DNA of 9,150 bases from JBHIFB01 sp046760905 (GTDB lineage: Bacteria; Gemmatimonadota; CAZMKB01): positions 1-9,150 of the forward strand of contig JBHIFB010000128.1 in NCBI GenBank assembly GCA_046760905.1, given 5' to 3'. Of the stretch, positions 1 to 7,263 are shown piece by piece. Below the pieces are notes generated by a model. The model made no database searches and had not been told where the DNA came from. It was given only the letters and a program-made list of their open reading frames with translations. A program made the translations under genes and the position numbers. Each line of letters opens with the position of its first letter. Within the stretch, counting starts at the first letter, position 1.

Positions 1-2
1 TC

Positions 3-59
3 TATACGATCGAAATCCTGGATAAATGCATCACCAGAAAAATGCTGCTGTTAAGGTGA
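3..59 (+). CDS. possible C-terminal tail of an upstream gene (partial)
   Basis: Reading from base 3, one frame is open for 18 codons (ending in Met-Leu-Leu-Leu-Arg) and stops at TGA 57-59. Its composition is more protein-like than the other two forward frames, which stop at 23-25 and 52-54. Nothing identifies a family. The stop codon lies in a small imperfect stem-loop (about 54-73, 6-nt loop, no T-run after it). With so few codons this may be chance; the sequence left of the window decides it. Confidence 0.2.
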   Translation, partial: YTIEILDKCITRKMLLLR

Positions 60-294
60 GCCCTTTCTCACTTCAGTTTGTCCAAAGCAATGTGATTGGC
101 TATTACATTGGGTGAGAATATCTACCCTTACATGCGGCCCCTTATCACTTGCTTAAGTCTTAATAACGGTGTAGATTTCATGCGTTACCAGCCTTCCATT
201 TTACTTCAATGACTCATATGAAGGGCTCGGCTCATCTCTTCGAAGCTGGTGCTGCATGATTCGACCATGCAATCAACAAGAAGCGAGGATAACC
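60..294. other. leader/intergenic region before the first large gene
   Basis: No convincing coding sequence is seen here. Two weak sigma70-like candidates on the plus strand are TTGTCC (78-83) with TATTAC (101-106), and TTGCTT (149-154) with TAGATT (172-177). Both have 17-nt spacing and about 8 of 12 consensus matches, so neither is reliable. GGTGAG occurs twice (55-60 and 111-116), and TTCTCAC at 65-71 can pair with either copy. No clear terminator or riboswitch fold was recognised. Confidence 0.3.
284..289 (+). promoter_or_regulatory. ribosome binding site that decides the start of the secreted GH-like gene
   Basis: The purine-rich CGAGGA at 284-289 lies five bases before the ATG at 295. 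The in-frame ATG at 256 has no comparable Shine-Dalgarno sequence, and using it would put 13 polar residues in front of an otherwise ordinary signal peptide. Both points favour 295 as the start. Confidence 0.7.
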
Positions 295-3200
295 ATGGCG
301 CTGTTCAGGTGGTCATTTCCAATATGGATGATACTCACACTTGCGTGCTTTCCCAAGAATGCTTCCGGTTGGAGGAAACCTGTAGATTTCACCGATTTTC
401 ATCCAGTGCACGAGGAAGACATAGACAGGGTCAGGACAGAGGTGCCAAGAGTCCCGACTGATGGGGAAAATGCACTTGAAAGAATCGAGGTTGCAGAGAA
501 ATGGATGCGCCTCATCATGCTCGAATCTGGACTGTTCGTCAAGAAAAACTGGACATCATTGGAGCAAGGAATAACGAAATCCAAAAATCTGTTGGCGAAG
601 GGTGACTTCCGGGCGCTGGATAGGCTCATCAAGACTATATACAAAGAGCTCGAGGGAAGGTGCAATGGGAGAAAAAGGCTCCAGCCCATCCCTGAATCCG
701 CATTGACCCGAACATGGGTTAACGTTACAGGTGACCTGGTTCCTTATAATAACATGAATCAAGGCTCAACCAGACCCGTGAGTGTTGGTCAGGTTGATGC
801 TTCAGTGTATGAGCAAAATGGATACTACTTGTTTTCAATAGAATGTGATAATTTCAGTGTTAAGTACGAGTTCGACCCCACGCTACCGTCACTTAGTGGC
901 CTGAAAGCGGTAGTCGATGGCAGATACGAGGTTCTTCCTGCATACGCGGCCGGACCGAGATGGAAGATAGGCAAGAAGACATATCATCCCGGAAGCAAAA
1001 ACCTCCACCACAAGCTCTTGCAAAAGAGGCTGGAAGACGGAAAACTATCCGTTACTCACCAGGTGATGTTAGATGGAAAGCCGTTTCGGTACGCGTACAC
1101 GCTCTATATCGAAGGAAAATCTCTCGTTGTGGAATTCAGTTCCGAGACGGGCGGAGCAGCCATGGTATTTTTTGGTTCGATGCAGTTTGACGATCAGAAG
1201 GCGATCATCATGCCTTATAATCAGACAGTTCAGGTGAGATACCTGTACGGTCCATATGCATATTTCTCGAATGCGTTTGATTACACGATATCCAACGCCA
1301 GTTACATGGACTTTGACGAAGCCGGTAACTGCATGGCGACATATGTCGCCTGCATCGGTGGAAAACGTAATCCCGTGCGGGAACGGATATTTCTTACAAT
1401 TTCCCCGGAGTTTGCCGAGGTCCTGCCGAGCATCCCATTGGATCCTTCTCCCTACCTGGAAGAGATGGCCCGAAGTATTATTTTCGATGAGTGGTGGTCA
1501 AAGTTCCAAAAGACTATAGAAGATATCAAGTTGATTCACTCCTATGGAGTGCGAAATTGCATACTCATAAGGCATGCATGGCAACAGAAGGGAATCGACC
1601 ATGGCTATCCCCTGGTCTTATCCGCCCGTACGTCGGCCGGTGGAGATAGAGGCCTCATTGAGCTTAGCGAGACATGCAGATCCCTCGGCTACAGGATTGC
1701 TCTACACCTAAACCCCGATCAGATATTCCTGACACCTGTGACAATGAAGAGAATTTCCGAGGGATACCTGAAGATGGAACAGGACGGAAGCCAGCGTTGG
1801 AGAGAGGGCAGCATGGGCTATTTGAAGGCGGATAAGATGGTATCGCTTAACGTCGAAGAAATCATGCCAGAGATAATGAATCGATATCATACTACCGCTG
1901 TTTACTATGACGTCGTGGGGAAGCTCACACCGTGGTGGTATACTTACGACGATTATGATCCAGCCCTCGGAACGGGATTTAAGTTTAGAACCATGCATGA
2001 GGCTACGATCGAACTCTTCCAGAAATCGAAGGAGCTTGTGGACGGCCCCGTTTTCACCGAAGGAAGAGGAATGATGTATGCCGGCGTCAGTGACGGCAAC
2101 GAATCAGAATACTTCTACGGAGAAATGGATCCGCTCATCGTAGACTACGAACTTCTCAGGGTGCACCCAAATATGGCAAGCCATGGCATGGGCTACTTCG
2201 GAAGATGGAAGGCTCTGTATAGACCCAGAGGAGGTAAGGGTGAGTCCAATTACACGTGGTACAGATCCGACATCATGACCCAATCCAGATTAGATACATA
2301 CAGGCTACAGGAGCTGGCATTCGGCCATATTGCGTTTTTGCAGTCGAAGGATGTAGCCCCTCCGCTCACGGATCAGTTTTTTCATGAATACAACATGGTG
2401 GTCCCTATACAGAAACATTATGCAAACTCGAAAGTCAGGAAGATACTATATGACGTGGATGGAAGGCTCGTGCCGGCATCGATCGCCCTTGTTACATCCA
2501 GCATGAGAAAGGTTTATGTGGAATACGATAGTGGGCTCTCCCTCTGGCTCAACGGTAGTGGCAAAGACTGGGTGATCGGAAATCACACAATTCCACAAGG
2601 CGGATTCGTTGCCCGAGCTCCGGGACTCGAGGCATGGGTTCGGAGGTTAGATGGTATTTACGGAGCTTATGTCGAGACAGAAGAATCTATTTACTGCGAT
2701 GCAAGGTCAAATGCTCCGAACCCGAGGCCAGCGAAACTTCCCGTGTCCATGTCGATAGAGTCTGCAAAGATAGAGCAAGGCCGTCTTACGTTGCGGATAG
2801 GATGCTTGTGTGAAGAGACGATAGCTGAGCCGCTCACTCTAGAAATAACTGTTACAAACCAGAGGCAACCGGTCAAAAAAGCTGCGAAGGCAAAGAACAA
2901 GGTCCTGGGTAATCCATTTATAGTTACCATGAAAGAGTTCACTATGCCCGAGGTTTTAAAGAAGGGGGAAACAGTTCTCGGACCCTACACTCTGGATATA
3001 CCTCCCCAGAAGGAGGCCTGGAAACCAGGGAACGTTGTTGAGATTCGCCTGGCACCGGTTAAGAACAGAAGCCGACTGCCGATAATGGGCAGGATAGACT
3101 GGTTGAAGCGAAGCATTGCCGGTTACCTCCGGCTGTACGGAGAGGCGGACAGGGTGCAAAGAGTGGAAATCTCCAAGTTTTTTCCATACGATTTTGAGAT

Positions 3201-3516
3201 CGTAGATTTCACAAAACACGCCAATCCTGATAGAAAAATCTTAGATTTCGGCGCGGTACGCACGAACGGCACTATCCTGGCCACAAAGACAGCCGATGGA
3301 TTACTTGTCACACCTTTTCCCAGAGGAAAACGATTCGTTGTGTTGTTCGACAAGCGATTTTTACAAGAGGCTAAGGATTACTGCATAGAGGCCCTCGATT
3401 CAAAGGGAGATGTGATAGAGACCGTTGAAACCAGGGAGATAGAGGGATATGTTGGATTCAGAACTACAAGCGGGAAAGCCGCATACTACAGAATCTCCGG
3501 TTGCAATTCCAGATGA
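295..3516 (+). CDS. large secreted protein with a glycoside-hydrolase-like (beta/alpha)8 barrel
   Basis: The product is 1073 residues from ATG 295. Residues 1-25 form a Sec signal peptide: Arg-5, a hydrophobic stretch rich in Ile, Leu and Trp, and a plausible signal peptidase I site near Ala-Ser-Gly (23-25). Cys-18 lacks a good lipobox. Next come a charged helical segment (about 35-125), a beta-rich region (about 135-375), a barrel-like region (about 390-690) and beta-sandwich-like C-terminal regions (about 720-1073). In the barrel, Asp-539 ends the strand AVYYD and Glu-589 sits in PVFTEGRG. This pairing recalls the nucleophile and acid/base of GH101-like and related DUF-type barrels such as DUF5696/DUF6259. 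The family is assigned from memory of motif style, so substrate and activity are unknown. The role is probably cleavage or remodelling of an exported glycan. It stands 232 nt before a glycosyltransferase gene that has its own promoter. A non-catalytic glycan-binding role remains possible. Confidence 0.75.
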   Translation: MALFRWSFPIWMILTLACFPKNASGWRKPVDFTDFHPVHEEDIDRVRTEVPRVPTDGENALERIEVAEKWMRLIMLESGLFVKKNWTSLEQGITKSKNLLAKGDFRALDRLIKTIYKELEGRCNGRKRLQPIPESALTRTWVNVTGDLVPYNNMNQGSTRPVSVGQVDASVYEQNGYYLFSIECDNFSVKYEFDPTLPSLSGLKAVVDGRYEVLPAYAAGPRWKIGKKTYHPGSKNLHHKLLQKRLEDGKLSVTHQVMLDGKPFRYAYTLYIEGKSLVVEFSSETGGAAMVFFGSMQFDDQKAIIMPYNQTVQVRYLYGPYAYFSNAFDYTISNASYMDFDEAGNCMATYVACIGGKRNPVRERIFLTISPEFAEVLPSIPLDPSPYLEEMARSIIFDEWWSKFQKTIEDIKLIHSYGVRNCILIRHAWQQKGIDHGYPLVLSARTSAGGDRGLIELSETCRSLGYRIALHLNPDQIFLTPVTMKRISEGYLKMEQDGSQRWREGSMGYLKADKMVSLNVEEIMPEIMNRYHTTAVYYDVVGKLTPWWYTYDDYDPALGTGFKFRTMHEATIELFQKSKELVDGPVFTEGRGMMYAGVSDGNESEYFYGEMDPLIVDYELLRVHPNMASHGMGYFGRWKALYRPRGGKGESNYTWYRSDIMTQSRLDTYRLQELAFGHIAFLQSKDVAPPLTDQFFHEYNMVVPIQKHYANSKVRKILYDVDGRLVPASIALVTSSMRKVYVEYDSGLSLWLNGSGKDWVIGNHTIPQGGFVARAPGLEAWVRRLDGIYGAYVETEESIYCDARSNAPNPRPAKLPVSMSIESAKIEQGRLTLRIGCLCEETIAEPLTLEITVTNQRQPVKKAAKAKNKVLGNPFIVTMKEFTMPEVLKKGETVLGPYTLDIPPQKEAWKPGNVVEIRLAPVKNRSRLPIMGRIDWLKRSIAGYLRLYGEADRVQRVEISKFFPYDFEIVDFTKHANPDRKILDFGAVRTNGTILATKTADGLLVTPFPRGKRFVVLFDKRFLQEAKDYCIEALDSKGDVIETVETREIEGYVGFRTTSGKAAYYRISGCNSR

Positions 3517-3615
3517 CCCACCACCCACAACGGGCGCTTTCGTTATTAAGGGCTTCAAGAACCTCCGGATCCTAAGAAATCCATAACCCAGAGTCCAAGA
3601 GGAAAGTGACTTTCA
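3517..3615. other. intergenic stretch after the GH-like gene; no clear terminator
   Basis: This is the part of the 232-nt gap upstream of the predicted promoter. The only fold seen is AACG (3529-3532) facing CGTT (3541-3544), extendable by two G-U pairs. It is too weak, and lacks a T-run, to call a Rho-independent terminator. Read-through into the next gene cannot be excluded. Confidence 0.35.
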
Positions 3616-3644
3616 TTGACAAGCCTTATGGCCTGGGATATTAT
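3616..3644 (+). promoter_or_regulatory. near-consensus sigma70 promoter for the glycosyltransferase gene
   Basis: TTGACA at 3616-3621 is a perfect -35 box. After exactly 17 bases, TATTAT at 3639-3644 matches the -10 consensus at five of six positions. Transcription would start near 3651 and give a leader of about 98 nt before ATG 3749. It is the best promoter match in the window. Its presence implies that the glycosyltransferase gene can be expressed independently of the gene before it. Confidence 0.7.
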
Positions 3645-3680
3645 CTATGCAGAAATTCAGTAATTATATATGCAAATGGA

Positions 3681-3724
3681 GCGGACGCTTGGCGCCGCGC
3701 CATTGAGCCGCGGACGAGCGGCCC
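3681..3724 (+). promoter_or_regulatory. GC-rich, foldable segment in the glycosyltransferase leader
   Basis: A GC-rich patch sits in AT-rich surroundings. GCCGC (3707-3711) pairs with GCGGC (3718-3722) around a 6-nt loop. Alternatively CCGCG (3695-3699) pairs with CGCGG (3709-3713). These two folds share bases 3709-3711 and exclude each other. GCGGACG is also directly repeated at 3681-3687 and 3710-3716. The segment ends about 25 nt before the start codon and has no T-run, so it could affect translation or mRNA stability. The folds are visible; any function is inference. Confidence 0.35.
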
Positions 3725-3748
3725 ATTATCCTGTGAAGACCCTGGATC

Positions 3749-5281
3749 ATGGAAAAAGGCATGGACAACTGTTACCTGTCTCATAACAGGAATTTCCTGA
3801 TTAAACTGACCTGTCTTCTTTTCTTATGGACCCTGCTTCTCCGGTTTGCAACCTTCTTTAAATCCGTAATCGATTGGGACGAGAGCTTATATATTCTCAT
3901 AGCTGACCGATGGTTATCCGGGAACCTGCCCTATATCGAAGTGTGGGATCATAAGCCAATCGGGATTTATACTATATTCGCATCGGCCTTATATCTATTC
4001 GGCAGATCCATAATCTCTGTAAGGATAGCTGCCATAATCTTCATATCTCTCACATCACTCATTCTGTATCTCATAGGTATCGAACTCACAGGAAAGAAGA
4101 ACAGCGGAATAGCGGCTTCAGTACTATATCCAGTATATTCGCTTGGCCTCGGAGGCGCCGCCGCTAACACCGAGCCTTTCTTCAGCCTGTTCAACATGCT
4201 GGGACTCCTGCTGCTTCTAAAAGTTTTGAGAGAAGAGCTAAGCACCAGGAGACTACTTCTTATGGTGGCAGGTGCGGGAATCGCTTTTGGCATCACCCTC
4301 CAGATCAAATACATCGTTATCTTTGAGATCGCATATTTTACGATTGCATTCATTCCTCTTAAAATGAGAAAAAGATCATCAATGACTGCCTGGCAGTGGA
4401 TAAGCTCCGGGCTCGTTTTTTCAACAACTCTTCTGGCTCCCACGGCCATTGCGCTGCTTTACTATCTGCACAGCGGTTATTTAAATGAATTCATTTACTC
4501 GAATTTTAAGGCGAATCAGCAACATATCGAGATGCGAACACTGCTTGGAATGTTCATCCCATTTGCCAGGTCGATGGAGAAATGGTCAAACTGGGTTAAC
4601 GTCTTATTGGTATTGTCGGCGTTGGGCATAGCCATCCCTCATATCCTACCGGGGAGAGGTAAGGGGATCAGGGCAGAAAGAGGATTTCTCACATTTTTAC
4701 TCTTATGGCTTGTCGTATCTCTACTCGAATGCTGGTTGACTTTCAAATTTTACCCGCACTATTATCTTGTCACCATCCCACCGCTCTGCCTGCTTGCGGG
4801 TTATTCTTTTTATAGAGTAGGTATTAATGAGATTAGCAGCCGTCGGGTCGTTTTGCTTTGCCTGGTTATATCATTTGTACAGCTCTCTCATATTTTCGCG
4901 ACGAGTTCGAAATGGATACTGGGCTGGAAGAAGAAAGACCGGATCACACAGGTGGCTAATTACCTTGAGGAGAACATATCACCGCAGGATTTCATTTATG
5001 TAGTGAACGATCAGCCAATCTACTATTTCCTTACACGTGCGCGTATTCCAACCAGGTATGCATTTCCCCCGTTTTTAATTGACCCGCATTTCAGTAAAGT
5101 CGCCGGTATCGATTACAGAAACGAGATAGACCATATACTGAGCCTGAATCCAAAATACATCCTCGTCAACAATGACTCGATGCACAAACGGGCTGTAGAA
5201 ATTAAAAACCTTCTTAAGAAGAGCCGCCCGATTGAAAAAACTTATGGGAATCTTGATATTTACGGGATTGGCTCTCACTGA
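3749..5281 (+). CDS. GT-C glycosyltransferase, GT39/ArnT-like membrane protein
   Basis: The product has 510 residues: about ten or more hydrophobic segments over residues 16-390, then a soluble tail of about 115 residues. The first segment (about 16-37) leads into an extracytoplasmic loop with Asp-42, Asp-44 and Glu-45 (DWDES), matching the catalytic acidic motif of PMT/ArnT-type enzymes. DHKP at 67-70 and NTEP at 140-143 are typical of the PMT_2 group, and His-337-Tyr-Tyr before Ile-Pro-Pro fits the later conserved helix. Such enzymes move a sugar from a polyprenyl-phosphate donor to an acceptor (lipid, glycan or protein) outside the membrane; neither donor nor acceptor can be read here. ATG 3749 has only a weak Shine-Dalgarno (GAAG at 3735-3738), and ATG 3761, four codons on, is an alternative with AAGG almost touching it. 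The gene has its own promoter at 3616-3644. Confidence 0.88.
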   Translation: MEKGMDNCYLSHNRNFLIKLTCLLFLWTLLLRFATFFKSVIDWDESLYILIADRWLSGNLPYIEVWDHKPIGIYTIFASALYLFGRSIISVRIAAIIFISLTSLILYLIGIELTGKKNSGIAASVLYPVYSLGLGGAAANTEPFFSLFNMLGLLLLLKVLREELSTRRLLLMVAGAGIAFGITLQIKYIVIFEIAYFTIAFIPLKMRKRSSMTAWQWISSGLVFSTTLLAPTAIALLYYLHSGYLNEFIYSNFKANQQHIEMRTLLGMFIPFARSMEKWSNWVNVLLVLSALGIAIPHILPGRGKGIRAERGFLTFLLLWLVVSLLECWLTFKFYPHYYLVTIPPLCLLAGYSFYRVGINEISSRRVVLLCLVISFVQLSHIFATSSKWILGWKKKDRITQVANYLEENISPQDFIYVVNDQPIYYFLTRARIPTRYAFPPFLIDPHFSKVAGIDYRNEIDHILSLNPKYILVNNDSMHKRAVEIKNLLKKSRPIEKTYGNLDIYGIGSH

Positions 5282-5289
5282 GGCTCATG

Positions 5290-5313
5290 CTCCCACTGAT
5301 TTCACAGTAGGAG
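5290..5313 (+). other. stem-loop just after the glycosyltransferase stop codon
   Basis: Bases 5290-5298 pair with 5305-5313 around a 6-nt loop. Eight of nine positions are Watson-Crick, with one C-A mismatch (5294/5309). It starts nine bases after the TGA at 5279-5281. There is no T-run, so it is not a standard intrinsic terminator; 3'-end stabilisation or attenuation is possible. A smaller hairpin, AAGCA/TGCTT (5315-5319 / 5323-5327), follows directly and overlaps the candidate -35 box of the next gene. Confidence 0.4.
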
Positions 5314-5325
5314 AAAGCAGAATGC

Positions 5326-5354
5326 TTGTGATATAAACTTTATCTGGTTTTAAT
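5326..5354 (+). promoter_or_regulatory. candidate promoter for the membrane sulfatase-fold gene
   Basis: TTGTGA (5326-5331) matches the -35 consensus at four of six positions. TTTAAT (5349-5354) matches the -10 consensus at five of six, with 17-nt spacing. Transcription would begin near 5361, leaving a very short AT-rich leader before ATG 5376. The start codon has only a weak Shine-Dalgarno (TAAGA near 5363-5367). Chance matches are more likely in AT-rich DNA, so the call is modest. Confidence 0.4.
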
Positions 5355-5375
5355 CGGATAGATAAGATTTTAAAT

Positions 5376-7241
5376 ATGAAATCGAATAAAGCAGTTGCCG
5401 TTGTTTCGCTTGGCATATTCATAGGATTCGGCAAAGGCCTTGTCGAATCCATCTACTATATTGTGGCCAATCATTACATCGATTATAAGATGTTCAGATT
5501 GCCATTTATTATCTTTCAAAGCCACCTGAACACCACTGTCTTCCGATGGGCTATAGGACTTATGCTGATATTCTTCGTGTGGTATATTTTCGTCGAAAAA
5601 ATGAAATTCAACGAAAGGAAAGTGTTGAGCCCGATTTTCACACTTCTTATAGTAAATCTCCTTATCAAGACATTTACAAATAAAACACTTAAATCACTCG
5701 TTTTTAGATTCTTCCGTAAGATCCCACGCCTTATGAACGAAGAAAAGTCTTTTCCTGTCATTATCGATCTTTTTAAAAAACACGTATTTCCCTTCCTGGT
5801 GGTCATCTCATGTATGATTGCAATTGTATTACTCTATTATTTACTCAGAAGGATTAACTTCGGCAGAGCATCTATAATTATAAATTCGAAACTTATAAGA
5901 AAATGCTCTCTTTACTTCTTTATAGCGATGGCGGTTTTAAACTTATCGATGAAGGTCGACTCCCGTGTCTGTTCTCCGGATGGTCCGAACGTTGTTCTCA
6001 TAATCGTTGATACTCTAAGGGCTGATCATCTTGGCTGTTACGGATACGGCAGTAAAACAACTCCCCATATCGACGCTTTGTCACTCGATTCCATAGTGTT
6101 TAAAAATGCCATCTGCCCCGCACCCTGGACGAGTCCATCCGTTGGAAGCATCATAACCTCGCAATATCCTACTGTCTTAGGATTTGAGGATACTGCTATT
6201 AAATTCTCGGATAAGTTCATTACTCTGGCGGAGATTTTTAGAGACAACAACTATGAGACTAAAGGCATCATATCCCACACTTTAATCTCCTCAGCCCTTG
6301 GTTTTGATCAGGGTTTCGATTCTTATGACGAGAGAAACGCTAAAGGACACGATTATATTTCTTCTCCATCCGTTACTCAGAAAGCCATATCATACGTAAG
6401 AGAACATAGGGATTCCAGGTTCCTCCTGTTTTTGCACTATTTTGATCCTCATTATAATTATATCCAGCATGTACGTTATGATTATTACCCGGGGTACAGA
6501 GGCCCTTTATACAGCGATCAATCCATCGTGGAACTTCGAAGAATTGCACCGACTTTGACGTCGGATGACATCGATTATCTAAAGGCGTTATATGATTCCG
6601 AGATCAGTTTCACAGATGAGTATATCGGCGAGTTCATATACAGGTTAAAAGAGTTGGGCCTCTATAATAACACTTTGATCGTTTTTACGGCGGACCACGG
6701 AGAAGAATTCTCTGAGAGAGGGGACCACTGGATAGGTCACACAAAGACACTGTATCAAGAGCTTATACACGTTCCATTGATGATAAAATTGCCAGATAGC
6801 AGTAAACACGAAATCATAGATGAATACGTAGGATTAATCGATTTGATGCCAACGATCGTCGAATATGCAGGACTTGAAATTCCGAAACAGTACACATACG
6901 AAGGGGAAATCATTGATATAAGCAATATGGATGAGTCGGGAAACAGAATGATATTCAGTGAAACAAGGAAAAGATCCGAACTGCAGTCTGTTGTCTGGAG
7001 GGGTTGGAAACTCATCTACGACGAACAGGAGAATACCTCGCAACTTTTCAATCTGCAGGATGATTCAAGGGAATTAAAAGATGTTGCCTTTGAGAATGAT
7101 GCCGTTTCCGAAGAAATGAAGAAGTTCCTGGAAAGATGGCAACTGTCAGCGCAATCAAAAAAATCACCCACGAAGCCGAAGCAGCCAGATTTCACGGATG
7201 AGCAGCTCGAATACCTGCGGTCAATGGGATACATTCAGTGA
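5376..7241 (+). CDS. five-helix membrane protein with Thr-type sulfatase-fold (alkaline phosphatase superfamily) domain
   Basis: The product has 621 residues. Five hydrophobic segments (about 5-30, 57-73, 83-99, 137-158 and 177-193) come before a sulfatase-fold domain (PF00884-like) from about residue 204. Predicted active-site residues are Asp-212 in VDTLR, Thr-252 in PWTSPSVGS, His-354 and His-359 in HYFDPH, Asp-440-His-441 in ADHGEE, and His-455. Thr-252 takes the place of the Cys/Ser that becomes formylglycine in true sulfatases. Asp-212 is followed by Thr instead of a second Asp, and Val-256 replaces the usual Arg. Five helices plus Asp/Thr/Asp/His resembles LtaS and EptA, which transfer phosphoglycerol or phosphoethanolamine on the outer face of the membrane. 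Activity here is inferred only. The tail, from about residue 560, is charged and ends in LRSMGYIQ. The gene is separated by 94 nt from the glycosyltransferase and converges on the next gene with stop codons four bases apart. Confidence 0.85.
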   Translation: MKSNKAVAVVSLGIFIGFGKGLVESIYYIVANHYIDYKMFRLPFIIFQSHLNTTVFRWAIGLMLIFFVWYIFVEKMKFNERKVLSPIFTLLIVNLLIKTFTNKTLKSLVFRFFRKIPRLMNEEKSFPVIIDLFKKHVFPFLVVISCMIAIVLLYYLLRRINFGRASIIINSKLIRKCSLYFFIAMAVLNLSMKVDSRVCSPDGPNVVLIIVDTLRADHLGCYGYGSKTTPHIDALSLDSIVFKNAICPAPWTSPSVGSIITSQYPTVLGFEDTAIKFSDKFITLAEIFRDNNYETKGIISHTLISSALGFDQGFDSYDERNAKGHDYISSPSVTQKAISYVREHRDSRFLLFLHYFDPHYNYIQHVRYDYYPGYRGPLYSDQSIVELRRIAPTLTSDDIDYLKALYDSEISFTDEYIGEFIYRLKELGLYNNTLIVFTADHGEEFSERGDHWIGHTKTLYQELIHVPLMIKLPDSSKHEIIDEYVGLIDLMPTIVEYAGLEIPKQYTYEGEIIDISNMDESGNRMIFSETRKRSELQSVVWRGWKLIYDEQENTSQLFNLQDDSRELKDVAFENDAVSEEMKKFLERWQLSAQSKKSPTKPKQPDFTDEQLEYLRSMGYIQ

Positions 7242-7263
7242 ACTCTCATCGTATGTATCCCAT
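7224..7263. repeat. 11-bp perfect inverted repeat spanning the convergent gene ends
   Basis: ATGGGATACAT at 7224-7234 is the exact reverse complement of ATGTATCCCAT at 7253-7263, with an 18-base spacer. Each arm encodes the Met-Gly-Tyr-Ile near the C-terminus of its own gene. Both stop codons lie in the spacer (TGA 7239-7241 on plus; TCA 7246-7248, read as TGA on minus). Transcripts from either side could form the same hairpin, so it might serve as a two-way 3'-end structure. No T-run follows on either strand. Confidence 0.9.

Noticed and set aside
238..245. CTTCGAAG palindrome upstream of the first large gene
   Set aside because: An isolated 8-bp palindrome with no second copy or promoter alignment; expected by chance in 9 kb.
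249..461. 70-codon plus-strand frame overlapping the start of the secreted GH-like gene
   Set aside because: It overlaps the signal peptide and start of a much better-supported gene in another frame, and shows no domain or hydrophobic pattern.
171..3250. Recurring GTAGATTTCA-like words near 171, 382 and 3201, with a variant near 3241
   Set aside because: Inside the gene they encode Val/Leu-Asp-Phe in normal reading frame. Spacing is irregular and the match is short, so chance and codon usage explain them.
3529..3544. Possible intrinsic terminator after the GH-like gene
   Set aside because: Only four Watson-Crick pairs plus two G-U pairs, and no T-run.
3606..3800. 64-codon GTG-started frame with a purine-rich AGAGGA just before it
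   Set aside because: The near-consensus promoter at 3616-3644 lies inside it, it overlaps the glycosyltransferase start in another frame, and the peptide is not protein-like. The spacing of about two bases to the GTG is too short for a good ribosome binding site.
3967..4449. 160-codon minus-strand frame
   Set aside because: It lies entirely opposite the well-supported transmembrane region of the glycosyltransferase and reads as an antisense shadow.
6117..6170. Formylglycine-type sulfatase signature
   Set aside because: The aligned stretch is T-S-P-S-V, not C/S-x-P-x-R. The modifying enzyme needs Cys or Ser at the first position, so a formylglycine sulfatase is not supported here or at the matching site of the minus-strand gene.
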